The position numbers and the translations under genes were made by a program. 64,000 bases of DNA from an uncultured Clostridia bacterium. GTDB taxonomy: Bacteria; Bacillota; Clostridia; Christensenellales; Borkfalkiaceae. Location: positions 105,662-169,661 of the forward strand of contig CASESJ010000002.1 in assembly GCA_949290575.1 (NCBI GenBank), given 5' to 3'. How positions within the stretch are numbered: the stretch's first letter is position 1; each line of letters opens with the position of its first letter. The notes beneath the pieces were generated by a model that had not been told where the DNA came from, did no database searches, and saw nothing but the letters and a program-made list of their open reading frames with translations. This document shows, in pieces, positions 1 to 7,694 of this stretch.

Positions 1-1442
1 TTTTCCTTGAGGGCGTCAACGACGGCGTTCATTTCCTTCATTGCGTTGAGACCCTTGTACTGTATGGATACGTTGCAGTCGAGCACGTAGCCGTACTTTT
101 TATAGATTTCGTTGAGCCTGTCGAATACGGTAGTACCCTTATAGGTGTAGTAGCAGACCATCTCTGCGCACAGCATTGAAGCTACGACGGCGTCCTTGTC
201 TCTTGCGTGAGTGCCGCGAAGATATCCGCAGCTCTCCTCGAAGCCGAATACGAAGGTGTGGCTCAGATCTCTCTCCCACAGCTTAATCTTTTCGCCTATG
301 AACTTAAAGCCAACGGGCACTTCGAAGAGCTCGACGCCGAAGTTCTGGCAGATAGGTCTTGCCATACCCGTCGTAACGAAAGATTTAACAACCGCCGCAT
401 TTGCAGGCAGAGCGTTGTCTTCCTTGAGGCGGGTTAAGATGTAGTCCAGAAGGAGTATACCCACCTGGTTGCCCGAAAGAGCTTCAAATTCGCCCTTGTC
501 GTTCTTGACGGCGACGCCCAGTCTGTCGGAGTCGGGGTCCGTGCCGAAGACTACGGTCGCGCCTATCTTTTCGGCGAGAGCTATGCCCATCGAAAGGGTC
601 TCCTTGAATTCGGGGTTGGGCACCTGAACGGTGGAGAATTCGGGGTCTTTTCTGGTCTGTTCTTCAACCACGGTGGCGTTTATGCCGAGTTTTTTGAGTA
701 TAGTGGTTACGGGCACGTATCCCGAGCCGTGAACGGGGGTGTAGACGAGCTTTAAGTTCTTGCCGCACTTTTTAACCGCCTTTTTGGAGAGCGAAAGCTT
801 GGTGAGTGCCTTGTAGTAATTCTTGTCCACCTTTGCGGGAACGGGTTTTATGTACTTTTTAACCTGTTCGTCCGTGGGTACAGGGCTGCCGAGGTAATCT
901 GTAATCTTGCTTATGCTTTCCACGACGACTTTGGTGTCTTCGGGGCTCATCTGCGCGCCGTCCTCGCCGTAAACCTTGTAGCCGTTGTACTGCTTGGGGT
1001 TGTGCGAAGCGGTGACCATAATGCCCGCAATCGTCTTAAGTTCTCTCACCGCAAAGGAGAGCATGGGTACGGGGTGCACATCGGAGAACACATAAGATCT
1101 GATGTTGTTGGCGGCGAGCACTCTTGCCGCAGCCATTGCAAATTCGTCCGACTTGAGACGGGTGTCGTAGGAAATCACGACGCCGCGCTGCATAGCGTCC
1201 TGACCAAGTCCCTTTATGAAAGCCGAAAGACCTTCTGTAGCTCTCATAACGGTGTAGATGTTCATCTTGTTCGTGCCGTAGCCTATAATGCCGCGCATGC
1301 CGGCAGTGCCGAACTCAAGTTCCGCGCCGAAGCTGTACTCTATTTCTTCCGCGTTGTCTGCGATTGCTGAAAGCTGCTGTCTGCCTTCTTCGCAAAGTCT
1401 GTCGTCGTTGAGCCAGCTTTCGTAAGCTGCTTTATAATCCAT
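1..1442 (-). CDS. pgcA: Phosphoglucomutase/phosphomannomutase, C-terminus cut by window edge
   Basis: This is an alpha-D-phosphohexomutase that interconverts glucose-1-phosphate and glucose-6-phosphate (or the mannose forms) in the cytoplasm. About 480 N-terminal residues are present; the family is usually 550-580 long, so roughly the last 90 lie beyond base 1. The phosphoserine loop TASHNPK is at residues 144-150, the metal loop GTDPDSDR near 300, and the sugar-binding GFEES near 400. The start ATG (1442-1440) follows a GGGGGA ribosome site. It has its own promoter at 1509-1537 and is separated from the upstream operon by a terminator. It could prefer mannose over glucose, which the sequence does not decide. 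Confidence 0.93.
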   Translation of the reverse strand, partial: MDYKAAYESWLNDDRLCEEGRQQLSAIADNAEEIEYSFGAELEFGTAGMRGIIGYGTNKMNIYTVMRATEGLSAFIKGLGQDAMQRGVVISYDTRLKSDEFAMAAARVLAANNIRSYVFSDVHPVPMLSFAVRELKTIAGIMVTASHNPKQYNGYKVYGEDGAQMSPEDTKVVVESISKITDYLGSPVPTDEQVKKYIKPVPAKVDKNYYKALTKLSLSKKAVKKCGKNLKLVYTPVHGSGYVPVTTILKKLGINATVVEEQTRKDPEFSTVQVPNPEFKETLSMGIALAEKIGATVVFGTDPDSDRLGVAVKNDKGEFEALSGNQVGILLLDYILTRLKEDNALPANAAVVKSFVTTGMARPICQNFGVELFEVPVGFKFIGEKIKLWERDLSHTFVFGFEESCGYLRGTHARDKDAVVASMLCAEMVCYYTYKGTTVFDRLNEIYKKYGYVLDCNVSIQYKGLNAMKEMNAVVDALKE

Positions 1443-1508
1443 AAAAATTCCCCCATAAATTAATAATTAAAATCTGCGAATGCAATAATTCCGCATTCTT
1501 ACTATTAC

Positions 1509-1537
1509 ATTATACAAAAAAAATCCCCCCTTGTAAA
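1509..1537 (-). promoter_or_regulatory. Sigma-A promoter of pgcA, overlapping a terminator
   Basis: On the minus strand TTTACA (1537-1532) and TATAAT (1514-1509) are exactly 17 nt apart. Predicted transcription start is near 1502, giving a leader of about 60 nt. The -35 box lies inside the hairpin that ends the preceding operon. Confidence 0.75.
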
Positions 1538-1543
1538 GGGGGG
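1516..1543 (-). terminator. Rho-independent terminator after the membrane-protein operon
   Basis: A perfect 8 bp stem (1525-1532 with 1536-1543) with a 3 nt loop is followed on the minus strand by eight T residues. It lies about 30 nt past the stop codon at 1575. Confidence 0.85.
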
Positions 1544-1574
1544 AATTGAAAATATTTGGCAATATATCTCAATA

Positions 1575-2546
1575 TTAAAGTTCGTCCTGACCTTTGAAGA
1601 ACTGTTCGCGGGTGAGCACGGTCTCTTTTTCGGGCTTGACCACGTTCTTTTTGTCGAGGAAATACTTTACATCGTTGTTCTCGCAGTAGTTGACGAATTC
1701 CATGCAGATGAGGATGAGGTAGCTTGCGGGAATGGTGATGAGAAGTCCCGCGCCGAACGTCAGGAACACTGCCGCGGTGTTGAGCGATAAGATTATGAAA
1801 ACGAGTACGAGGAAGTTGGAGAATACGTCTGCAAACTTTTTGCCCGAATAGCCGAAGCTGTACTTCATGGCGGCGCGGTTATTCATCTTGCCGTAGACGA
1901 GTGCGGGCAGCCAGTCAGAGGTGAAAGTCATTTTTATGGTGAAGAGCAGAATTATTATCGTCGAGAAGAGGAAGACCAGCAGAAGCAGGGGTATTCCTGC
2001 GACATACATTCCGTAGACCGCCGCGCCCGTGAGACCTATCGCGATAACGTCGTAGATTGTGGAAAGGGGCACATATATGGCGTTGTAAAGGCTGGCGTCG
2101 CCCAGATTTTTAATGAGCGTTCCGATGAAGGGCGAGTCCGCGCGCATAGCCATCTTGTCGTTTATCATTGCTCCCGCGGTGTAGTTGCCTATACCCAACA
2201 GGAAACGCTGAACAAGGTACACCAGCACGATGACGACAAGTCCGCCGACGATTTCGCCTATGCGTGTGGAGAAGAGCTGCATAAGTCCCTCGAGCGAGCC
2301 TGTAATCTGCACCCATGCGTCGTGCATTCCCTCGAAGTCGAGGTTGGCGAACGCGCTGCCGAAGTACTGCGAGGCTGCGCTCAGTTCGGTCATCGGCTCG
2401 GTGTTGCTTATGCGCTGCATGAAGGGGAAGATAATCGCCGTATAAATGCACATGCACAGTGCGACGACAATCACTCTGTACAGAAGCACTTTATAGGTCG
2501 TTTTGAAATTGTCTACGAAAACGAGAAAACTATGTTTGAATTTCAT
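1575..2546 (-). CDS. Unknown polytopic membrane protein (323 aa)
   Basis: I do not recognise this family. The protein starts MKFKHSFLVF and has about six hydrophobic segments: one near residues 20-45, and others near 100-125, 165-185, 190-215 and a pair around 250-290. A short polar tail follows. The ATG at 2546 is preferred because AAGGTGG sits just upstream and overlaps an alternative GTG at 2555. It begins 18 nt after the gene at 2565-3368, which has the same general layout (an N-terminal amphipathic stretch and about six helices), so the two probably act together in the membrane. A terminator follows directly. No catalytic motif is visible. Confidence 0.8.
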   Translation of the reverse strand: MKFKHSFLVFVDNFKTTYKVLLYRVIVVALCMCIYTAIIFPFMQRISNTEPMTELSAASQYFGSAFANLDFEGMHDAWVQITGSLEGLMQLFSTRIGEIVGGLVVIVLVYLVQRFLLGIGNYTAGAMINDKMAMRADSPFIGTLIKNLGDASLYNAIYVPLSTIYDVIAIGLTGAAVYGMYVAGIPLLLLVFLFSTIIILLFTIKMTFTSDWLPALVYGKMNNRAAMKYSFGYSGKKFADVFSNFLVLVFIILSLNTAAVFLTFGAGLLITIPASYLILICMEFVNYCENNDVKYFLDKKNVVKPEKETVLTREQFFKGQDEL

Positions 2547-2564
2547 ACTTTCCACCTTGAAAAA

Positions 2565-3368
2565 TCAGTATTTTCTTAAATCTTCGCGCTCTATGCCCTC
2601 AACGTCGGCATAGATTATGTAGCTTGCCACCACTATGAACAGGAAGGAGCAACCGAACGTGAACGAGCTTATAATCAGCGATAAGACTTCGCCGAGGAAG
2701 ACAGCCACGGGCACGGTGATTGCGAGGTCGACCGTGAGGGTTATGGCAAGCATTGCAAAAATTTTCCATCTGACCGAGCGCGCCTGAGCATAGGAGCTGT
2801 ACAGAGCTTCGCTCATTCTGAAGCCCGTCACCTCGGCGCAGGGCAGCCAGAGGAAGAAGTGCGCAAAGACAAACGTCAGCAGGTAAGCGATTACGAGGCA
2901 GACGACCAGACCGGCTGTGAAGAGGTAGGGCGCGCCGAGCGCGAAAGTCTTCATAATGGCGGTGAAGAGCACTGCCGCGACTGCCGAGCAGACAATTATT
3001 ATGACCAGCGTTATCAGCGAATAGATGAAATTGATTGAAAAGCTGGAAATAATCGAGCGGAAAGATTTAGAGCCGAACCTTACGTGTTTGTCGACCATAG
3101 AGTGAATGAACGCGACGTCTATAACCAGGAGTATATAGGCGAGCACGCTGAAGATGCAGGTGAACCAGCTTTCGGTATTGAAGGGCAGAAAGACCTTCAG
3201 CCACGAAGTAAAGCTGGTGGTAATGTTTCCGTCGGAGAACGAATTTATGATGTTTTCTGCGGCGGAGTAATCGAAAATTGCCGCAAAAGCCAATATCGAA
3301 ACTGCCAGAGCGGGCAGAAGCAACAGGTTGCTTTTGAGGTATTTTAAGGTTTGTATAATGTATTTCAT
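2565..3368 (-). CDS. Unknown polytopic membrane protein (267 aa)
   Basis: I do not recognise this family. The product begins MKYIIQTLKYLKSN and shows about six hydrophobic segments (near 15-35, 70-90, 110-140, 145-175, 205-225 and 230-255). It ends in a short acidic tail. A GAGGGA ribosome site precedes the ATG. It lies 13 nt after the phosphoesterase and 18 nt before a second membrane protein of similar design, so it is inside one minus-strand operon with rdgB and probably trmL. Nothing in the sequence assigns a substrate. A paired transporter or envelope-stress membrane complex would be a guess. Confidence 0.8.
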   Translation of the reverse strand: MKYIIQTLKYLKSNLLLLPALAVSILAFAAIFDYSAAENIINSFSDGNITTSFTSWLKVFLPFNTESWFTCIFSVLAYILLVIDVAFIHSMVDKHVRFGSKSFRSIISSFSINFIYSLITLVIIIVCSAVAAVLFTAIMKTFALGAPYLFTAGLVVCLVIAYLLTFVFAHFFLWLPCAEVTGFRMSEALYSSYAQARSVRWKIFAMLAITLTVDLAITVPVAVFLGEVLSLIISSFTFGCSFLFIVVASYIIYADVEGIEREDLRKY

Positions 3369-3381
3369 ATGCTTTTATCCC

Positions 3382-3858
3382 TCAAGGACTTATTTGCACT
3401 ATTTTTGATGTGAATTTATCGCCGTAAACCACGAGATACAGGTACGATTTTTCGTGTGCCGTGCGGGAGAGCGCGCCGGGGTTAATCATAAACACGCCGT
3501 TTTCCTCCCGTTCGAGGGACTTGTGGGTGTGACCGTAAAGCGCGATGCGCGCGCCCTCCTGCGCTGCGCGTTCTGCAAGGCGGGACAGCCCGCTCTTGAC
3601 CCTGTATCTGTCGCCGTGACAGGCAAAAATCTTTATGTCTTCGACTTCGATAATCTTTTCGTCCTCGCCCAGGCGGGGGAAGTCGCAGTTGCCGTTTATA
3701 AGTACTGTCTTGCCGGGGAATGCGGAACGTATTCTGCTGCCGTCGGACGAAGTGTCGCCGAGGTGAATTATCAGGTCGCACTCCGAAAAAATCGGATAAA
3801 GTTTCTCGATGGCGGCTCTGTTCGAGTGCGTATCGGAAATAACAACTATCTTTTTCAA
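3382..3858 (-). CDS. YfcE/MJ0936-type metallophosphoesterase
   Basis: This is a small calcineurin-like phosphodiesterase (158 aa) that hydrolyses phosphodiesters with two bound metals. The full metal-ligand set is visible: DTH at residues 9-11, GD at 34-35, NGNCD at 55-59, HGD at 81-83 and GHTH at 109-112. The start is TTG at 3858, overlapping the rdgB stop by four bases (TTGA), with GAGG seven bases upstream, so translation is coupled to rdgB. The rdgB-phosphoesterase pair is common in Firmicutes. The physiological substrate is unknown for most members. Confidence 0.9.
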   Translation of the reverse strand: MKKIVVISDTHSNRAAIEKLYPIFSECDLIIHLGDTSSDGSRIRSAFPGKTVLINGNCDFPRLGEDEKIIEVEDIKIFACHGDRYRVKSGLSRLAERAAQEGARIALYGHTHKSLEREENGVFMINPGALSRTAHEKSYLYLVVYGDKFTSKIVQISP

Positions 3859-4424
3859 ATGTTTTTCCTCAAATCTTCCAGAGCGCGGAAGCGGTGGGAG
3901 ACTGAATTTTTCTCCTGTTCGCTCGCCAGACCGAAACTCTTTTTAAGGTCGTCGGAGTAGAACAGACTGTCGTAGCCGAAGCCGTTGTCGCCCTGTTCCT
4001 GCTCTAAAATTTTGCCGCAGGTTCTGCCGACGCCGAAGAATGCCTTCCCGTCGGGCAGGCAGAGGCATACCGCGCATTCGAAGTGCGCGCGTCTGTCGTC
4101 CAGCCCTTTAAGCCTCTTTAAAAGCAGGGCGCGGTTGCCTGCGTCGCCCTCGCCTGAAAAGCGGGCGGAAAAAATTCCGGGCGCGCCGCCGAGCACGTCC
4201 ACGCACAGTCCCGAATCGTCCGCAAGAGTGGGGAGACGGAGCGCGTCGCACACCGTCTTTGCCTTTATGTAGGCGTTTTCCTTGAATGTCTTGCCCGTTT
4301 CTTCTATGTCTCCGACAAAGCCCGCCTCGGTCATGGAGACGAGTTCTGCCTGCGAAAATATGCTCTTTATTTCCTCTATTTTATGTTTGTTGCCGCTGGC
4401 AACGACAATTCTGGTCATTTCCAT
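3855..4424 (-). CDS. rdgB: XTP/dITP pyrophosphatase (RdgB/HAM1 family)
   Basis: RdgB hydrolyses non-canonical purine triphosphates (XTP, dITP, ITP) to monophosphates and keeps them out of nucleic acids. The N-terminal ASGNKHK substrate motif, the central DDSGL metal motif and the C-terminal SHRFRAL motif are present. Length is 189 aa from the ATG at 4424 or 187 aa from the ATG at 4418; the family is near 195. A longer reading from a TTG at 4472 is open but would place the promoter inside the gene. No ribosome site precedes either ATG, and the promoter at 4431-4459 puts transcription start at 4424. It may also be read through from trmL. Confidence 0.93.
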   Translation of the reverse strand: MEMTRIVVASGNKHKIEEIKSIFSQAELVSMTEAGFVGDIEETGKTFKENAYIKAKTVCDALRLPTLADDSGLCVDVLGGAPGIFSARFSGEGDAGNRALLLKRLKGLDDRRAHFECAVCLCLPDGKAFFGVGRTCGKILEQEQGDNGFGYDSLFYSDDLKKSFGLASEQEKNSVSHRFRALEDLRKNI

Positions 4425-4430
4425 ATATCC

Positions 4431-4459
4431 ATTATACAATATAAAATAAGAAAAGTAAA
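4431..4459 (-). promoter_or_regulatory. Sigma-A promoter of rdgB, predicted start on the ATG
   Basis: On the minus strand TTTACT (4459-4454) and TATAAT (4436-4431) are 17 nt apart. Counting the usual seven positions from the end of the -10 box gives transcription start at 4424, the A of the rdgB ATG. Confidence 0.65.
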
Positions 4460-4475
4460 GAGCAGCGGACAAAAA

Positions 4476-4973
4476 TCAGTCGTCCCATTTAAGGTTGTGC
4501 AGTTCGCCCTGTTCCTTAAGGTGCTCGAAAGAATGCTGTCTCAGAGCCTCGTATACTGCAATCGCCGCCGAGTTGGAAAGGTTCAGAGAGCGCGTTTCGC
4601 CAATCATCGGAATGCGCAGACAGAACTTTTCGTTCTCTTTCAGCAGTTCTTCGGGCAGACCTTTCGTCTCCTTGCCGAAGACTAAAAAATCGCCCTCTTC
4701 AAAGCGTGCCTGAGTGTACACATGCCGCGCTTTTGTAGTGAAATAATAAAACGTCGCGTCGGGGAAAGCCTCTTTGAGCTGTGAAAAGCTGTCCCAGACT
4801 TTAACTTCGACGTACTGCCAGTAATCGAGCCCCGCCCGCTTTAAGTATTTGTCGCTTATTTCGAAGCCCAGAGGCTTTACGAGGTGCAGAGTGCAACCCG
4901 TAGCGGCGCAGGTGCGCGCAATATTTCCGGTATTCTGCGGAATTTCGGGCTCGACGAGAACTATGTTGAACAA
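4476..4973 (-). CDS. trmL: tRNA (cytidine/uridine-34 2'-O)-methyltransferase TrmL
   Basis: TrmL is a SPOUT methyltransferase that 2'-O-methylates the wobble base of leucine tRNAs. The 165 aa product has the family length, the N-terminal PEIPQNTGNIARTC motif, and the C-terminal knot with IPMIGETRSLNLSNS and AIAVYEAL. The start is TTG at 4973, with GGAGAG about ten bases upstream. The stop is next to rdgB, so the two may share a transcript. The gene diverges from the phosphate symporter at 5127. Confidence 0.93.
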   Translation of the reverse strand: MFNIVLVEPEIPQNTGNIARTCAATGCTLHLVKPLGFEISDKYLKRAGLDYWQYVEVKVWDSFSQLKEAFPDATFYYFTTKARHVYTQARFEEGDFLVFGKETKGLPEELLKENEKFCLRIPMIGETRSLNLSNSAAIAVYEALRQHSFEHLKEQGELHNLKWDD

Positions 4974-5064
4974 TTTGAACTACTCTCCGTTTTTTTATAT
5001 ATTTTAACTGTTTTCTGTTCGTAACGCAACATAAAAGGGGGAGGGCAAAATTATTTTAATTCAT

Positions 5065-5094
5065 TTGACAAAGCAAATAAAAAACTGTTACAAT
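5065..5094 (+). promoter_or_regulatory. Sigma-A promoter of the Na/Pi symporter gene
   Basis: TTGACA (5065-5070) and TACAAT (5089-5094) are 18 nt apart. GGAGAG at 5117-5122 precedes the ATG at 5127. Confidence 0.7.
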
Positions 5095-5126
5095 TTAATT
5101 ACAATATTTTACAAACGGAGAGAATA

Positions 5127-6848
5127 ATGAGCCTTAATGCAGTTCTGCAGATAATAAGCGCGTTTTTCTATGTGCTCGGCGGCATAACCGTCTTTATGAT
5201 AGGCATGGAAATTTTAGGTTCCAACCTTGAGAAGGCGGCCGGCAGCAAGATGAGAAGCCTGATGGGCAAAGCTACGAAAAATAAATTCGTCGGCATTGCC
5301 ACGGGTGCAGCGATAACCGCAATAATACAGAGTTCGTCTGCTACGACCGTCATGATAGTGGGTTTTGTGAACATCGGTTTCATGACGCTCATACAGGCGG
5401 CGTCGCTAATAATGGGTGCAAACATAGGCACTACTATATCGGCGTTCATAGCGGCGATGTCCACGGGCGGAGCCGAGCTTGAAATTTCGGCTATATTTGC
5501 CTGCGTAGCATTTGTGGGCTTGCTCTTTACAATGCTGTCCAAGACCGAAAAGCTCAAAAGAGTGGGCTATATCCTCGCAGGTCTCGGCATGGTGTTCGTC
5601 GGACTTTACATAATGTCCTTCACGGTCAAAGACCTGACGGGCGAGGGGGGAGAAGTCGGTCAGGCTATACGCAACATGTTTGCGTCGATAGGTTACGGCA
5701 AGACGACGCTCACGTGGGAAATAGTCGTTCTGTTCCTTCTGGGACTTGTGCTTACGGCTATAATGCAGTCATCGTCGGCGATAACGGCAATAGTCATTTC
5801 GCTTGCGAGCGCAGGACTTTTAAACCTTCACATGTCAATGTTCATAGTGCTCGGCACAAACGTCGGCACGTGCTTCACGTCGGTTATCTCCTCCATAGGC
5901 GCGTCCACAAGCGCGAAGAGGGCGGCGTGCATACATCTCTGTTTCAACATAATCGGCTGTCTGATATTCTCTGTTCCCGTCATAATATGGGGCGGAGACA
6001 TAGCAAATCTGCTCAATTATCTCATACCCGGAAACGTCGAGTGGCAGATAGCGATTTTCCATCTGTTCTTTAACTTTGTCACCACGCTCATTCTTATGTG
6101 GTTCATAAAGTATCTCGTACAGCTCGCATGCCTCATGGTTCCCGAGGGCAAAAAGCGCGCCGAGCTCGTCACGGACGGCAGCGACGAACTGCTCGACGAG
6201 CGTCTGCTCAAGACCCCTGCAATCGCAGTCGGTCAGGCGAGAAAGGAAATCGTCAAGATGGGTCAGATTGCGTATTCCAATTACAAGCGCGCGCTCAATA
6301 TGCTGCTCACTTACGACGTTTCGGAAAAGCCCGAATTTGCCGAAAATGAAAAGCATATCGACCAGCTCAACAAATATATAACGCAGTTCCTTGTAAAACT
6401 TTCGTCCGAAGACATTTCAGTAATCGATGAAAATAAGGTTTCGTCCTTCTACCACGTTACTTCCGATATCGAGCGCATAGGCGACTATGCCGAAAACATA
6501 GTCGAGTACGCCGAAGAGATGGCGCAGACGAAGGCGCGTTTCTCTGAACATGCCGAAGCTGAAATCCGTGAGATGGACGGCTATCTCACAGACCTCTATA
6601 AGAATGTGGAGCTTGCGTTCTCCAAGCACAATCTCAGCTATGCGCAGAACATAGAGGAGGCGGAGAAGTCTGTCGACGAAGCGTATGTAAGAATGAAGAG
6701 CGCGCACATCCGCCGCACGAACGAGGGCAAATGTTCGCCCGAGGCAGGTTCTGTATATCTCCAGCTTGCCGTCAATCTCGAGCGCATAGGCGACCACATG
6801 TTCAACATAGCAAACTCAATAAAGTCCTATGTCGAGCCCAACGTATAA
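5127..6848 (+). CDS. Na+/phosphate cotransporter family protein with PhoU-like tail
   Basis: This 573 aa membrane protein belongs to the NptA/YjbB family, which couples phosphate movement to sodium. It carries the two inverted Na/Pi repeats, each with the QSSSA signature (IQSSSATT near residue 68 and MQSSSAITA near 214), spread over about nine hydrophobic segments in residues 10-335. Residues 370-565 form a PhoU-like four-helix region with paired RIGD motifs. This architecture is standard for Firmicutes. The gene stands alone with its own promoter and terminator; no pst or pho genes are adjacent. The direction of transport (uptake or efflux) is not decided by sequence. Confidence 0.92.
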   Translation: MSLNAVLQIISAFFYVLGGITVFMIGMEILGSNLEKAAGSKMRSLMGKATKNKFVGIATGAAITAIIQSSSATTVMIVGFVNIGFMTLIQAASLIMGANIGTTISAFIAAMSTGGAELEISAIFACVAFVGLLFTMLSKTEKLKRVGYILAGLGMVFVGLYIMSFTVKDLTGEGGEVGQAIRNMFASIGYGKTTLTWEIVVLFLLGLVLTAIMQSSSAITAIVISLASAGLLNLHMSMFIVLGTNVGTCFTSVISSIGASTSAKRAACIHLCFNIIGCLIFSVPVIIWGGDIANLLNYLIPGNVEWQIAIFHLFFNFVTTLILMWFIKYLVQLACLMVPEGKKRAELVTDGSDELLDERLLKTPAIAVGQARKEIVKMGQIAYSNYKRALNMLLTYDVSEKPEFAENEKHIDQLNKYITQFLVKLSSEDISVIDENKVSSFYHVTSDIERIGDYAENIVEYAEEMAQTKARFSEHAEAEIREMDGYLTDLYKNVELAFSKHNLSYAQNIEEAEKSVDEAYVRMKSAHIRRTNEGKCSPEAGSVYLQLAVNLERIGDHMFNIANSIKSYVEPNV

Positions 6849-6876
6849 TAAAAAACAAGTTGCATAAAGTACAAAT

Positions 6877-6910
6877 CGCCCGCGACGCAGCGTCGCGGGC
6901 GATTTTATTT
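6877..6910 (+). terminator. Terminator after the Na/Pi symporter gene
   Basis: A perfect 11 bp GC-rich stem (6877-6887 with 6891-6901) with a 3 nt loop is followed by ATTTTATTTT. Confidence 0.9.
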
Positions 6911-6929
6911 TGCCTTTAAAAATTATAAT

Positions 6930-7026
6930 TATAGACTAAGGAAAAGAGTGCGGTCTGCTGTTTTGTAGTCGGCAGAGCCCCCCCGACCTGCGCAGGCAAG
7001 CCTGCTTGCCTCCCCATAAGTCTATA
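6930..7026. other. Unassigned intergenic segment able to fold into a multi-stem structure
   Basis: This segment lies between two terminators and holds no gene. Bases 6930-6937 can pair with 7019-7026, enclosing two more stems: 6954-6960 with 6970-6976 (7 bp), and 6994-7001 with 7004-7011 (8 bp, tight loop). A run of seven C lies between them. It matches no RNA family I recognise, and the strand is not decided. Confidence 0.35.
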
Positions 7027-7042
7027 GCATCTCACCAAAGAA

Positions 7043-7080
7043 AAATATCCCCCGCACCCGAAAGGGTAAGGGGGATATTT
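7043..7080 (-). terminator. Terminator of the tRNA operon
   Basis: An 11 bp stem (7043-7053 with 7070-7080) with an inner CCC/GGG pairing begins on the last base of the tRNA-Val CCA end. On the minus strand it is followed by a T-rich stretch. Confidence 0.8.
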
Positions 7081-7156
7081 GGTGAAGATGATAGGACTCG
7101 AACCTACGACCTCTACCATGTCAAGGTAGCGTTCTAACCAACTGAACTACACCTTC
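7080..7156 (-). tRNA. tRNA-Val (GAC anticodon)
   Basis: The 77 nt cloverleaf has acceptor arms GAAGGTG and CATCTTC, an anticodon loop TTGACAT on a CTACC/GGTAG stem, the T-loop TTCGAGT and an encoded CCA. It is last of four tRNAs on the minus strand. Confidence 0.95.
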
Positions 7157-7229
7157 AGAACGACGCTTTGCCGCGTCGTGCTTTTAAAAAAAGAAGGAAT
7201 GCAATCTTGTGATTACATTCCCGCCTCTG

Positions 7230-7304
7230 TGGTGACCCGTACGGGACTCGAACCCATGATACCACCGTGAAAGGGTGGTGTCTTAACCGCTTGACCAACG
7301 GGCC
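7230..7304 (-). tRNA. tRNA-Glu (TTC anticodon)
   Basis: The 75 nt cloverleaf has acceptor arms GGCCCGT and ACGGGTC, an anticodon loop CTTTCAC on a CCACC/GGTGG stem, the T-loop TTCGAGT and an encoded CCA. Confidence 0.95.
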
Positions 7305-7371
7305 TTGACTGTGATTGGCGGGTAAACGCTCGCTCAATCTATATTTTCGCCTTACGGCGTTGTTATTTATC

Positions 7372-7449
7372 TGGTAGCGACGGGTGGATTCGAACCGCCG
7401 ACCTGCCGGGTATGAACCGGCCGCTATAGACCAACTAAGCTACGTCGCC
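7372..7449 (-). tRNA. tRNA-Met, elongator (CAT anticodon)
   Basis: The acceptor arms are GGCGACG and CGTCGCT with a G-U first pair. The anticodon loop is TTCATAC, typical of elongator tRNA-Met rather than tRNA-Ile2. CCA is encoded. The T-stem reads GGCGG against CCACC, which leaves a C-A mismatch at its middle pair (forward bases 7385 and 7397). Confidence 0.9.
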
Positions 7450-7475
7450 ATAAGCCTGAACGTGCGGAAAAAAAC

Positions 7476-7553
<78 letters not shown>

Positions 7554-7582
7554 ATAAACGTTCCGCACGTTCAAGCTTTATT

Positions 7583-7611
7583 AGCATACAGTAAAGAGAG
7601 TGTTTTGTCAA
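7583..7611 (-). promoter_or_regulatory. Promoter of the tRNA operon
   Basis: On the minus strand TTGACA (7611-7606) and TATGCT (7588-7583) are 17 nt apart. Predicted start is near 7576, about 23 nt before tRNA-fMet. Confidence 0.75.
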
Positions 7612-7659
7612 CTGTTTTTGGTCGGTTGCAAAAAAAATTGTTTTATTATTTTTTAATGA

Positions 7660-7688
7660 TTGCAAGGTTGCCGACGGTGTGTTATAAT
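7660..7688 (+). promoter_or_regulatory. Sigma-A promoter of tilS, predicted start on the ATG
   Basis: TTGCAA (7660-7665) and TATAAT (7683-7688) are 17 nt apart. The expected transcription start is 7695, which is the A of the tilS ATG. Confidence 0.7.
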
Positions 7689-7694
7689 CTTCGT

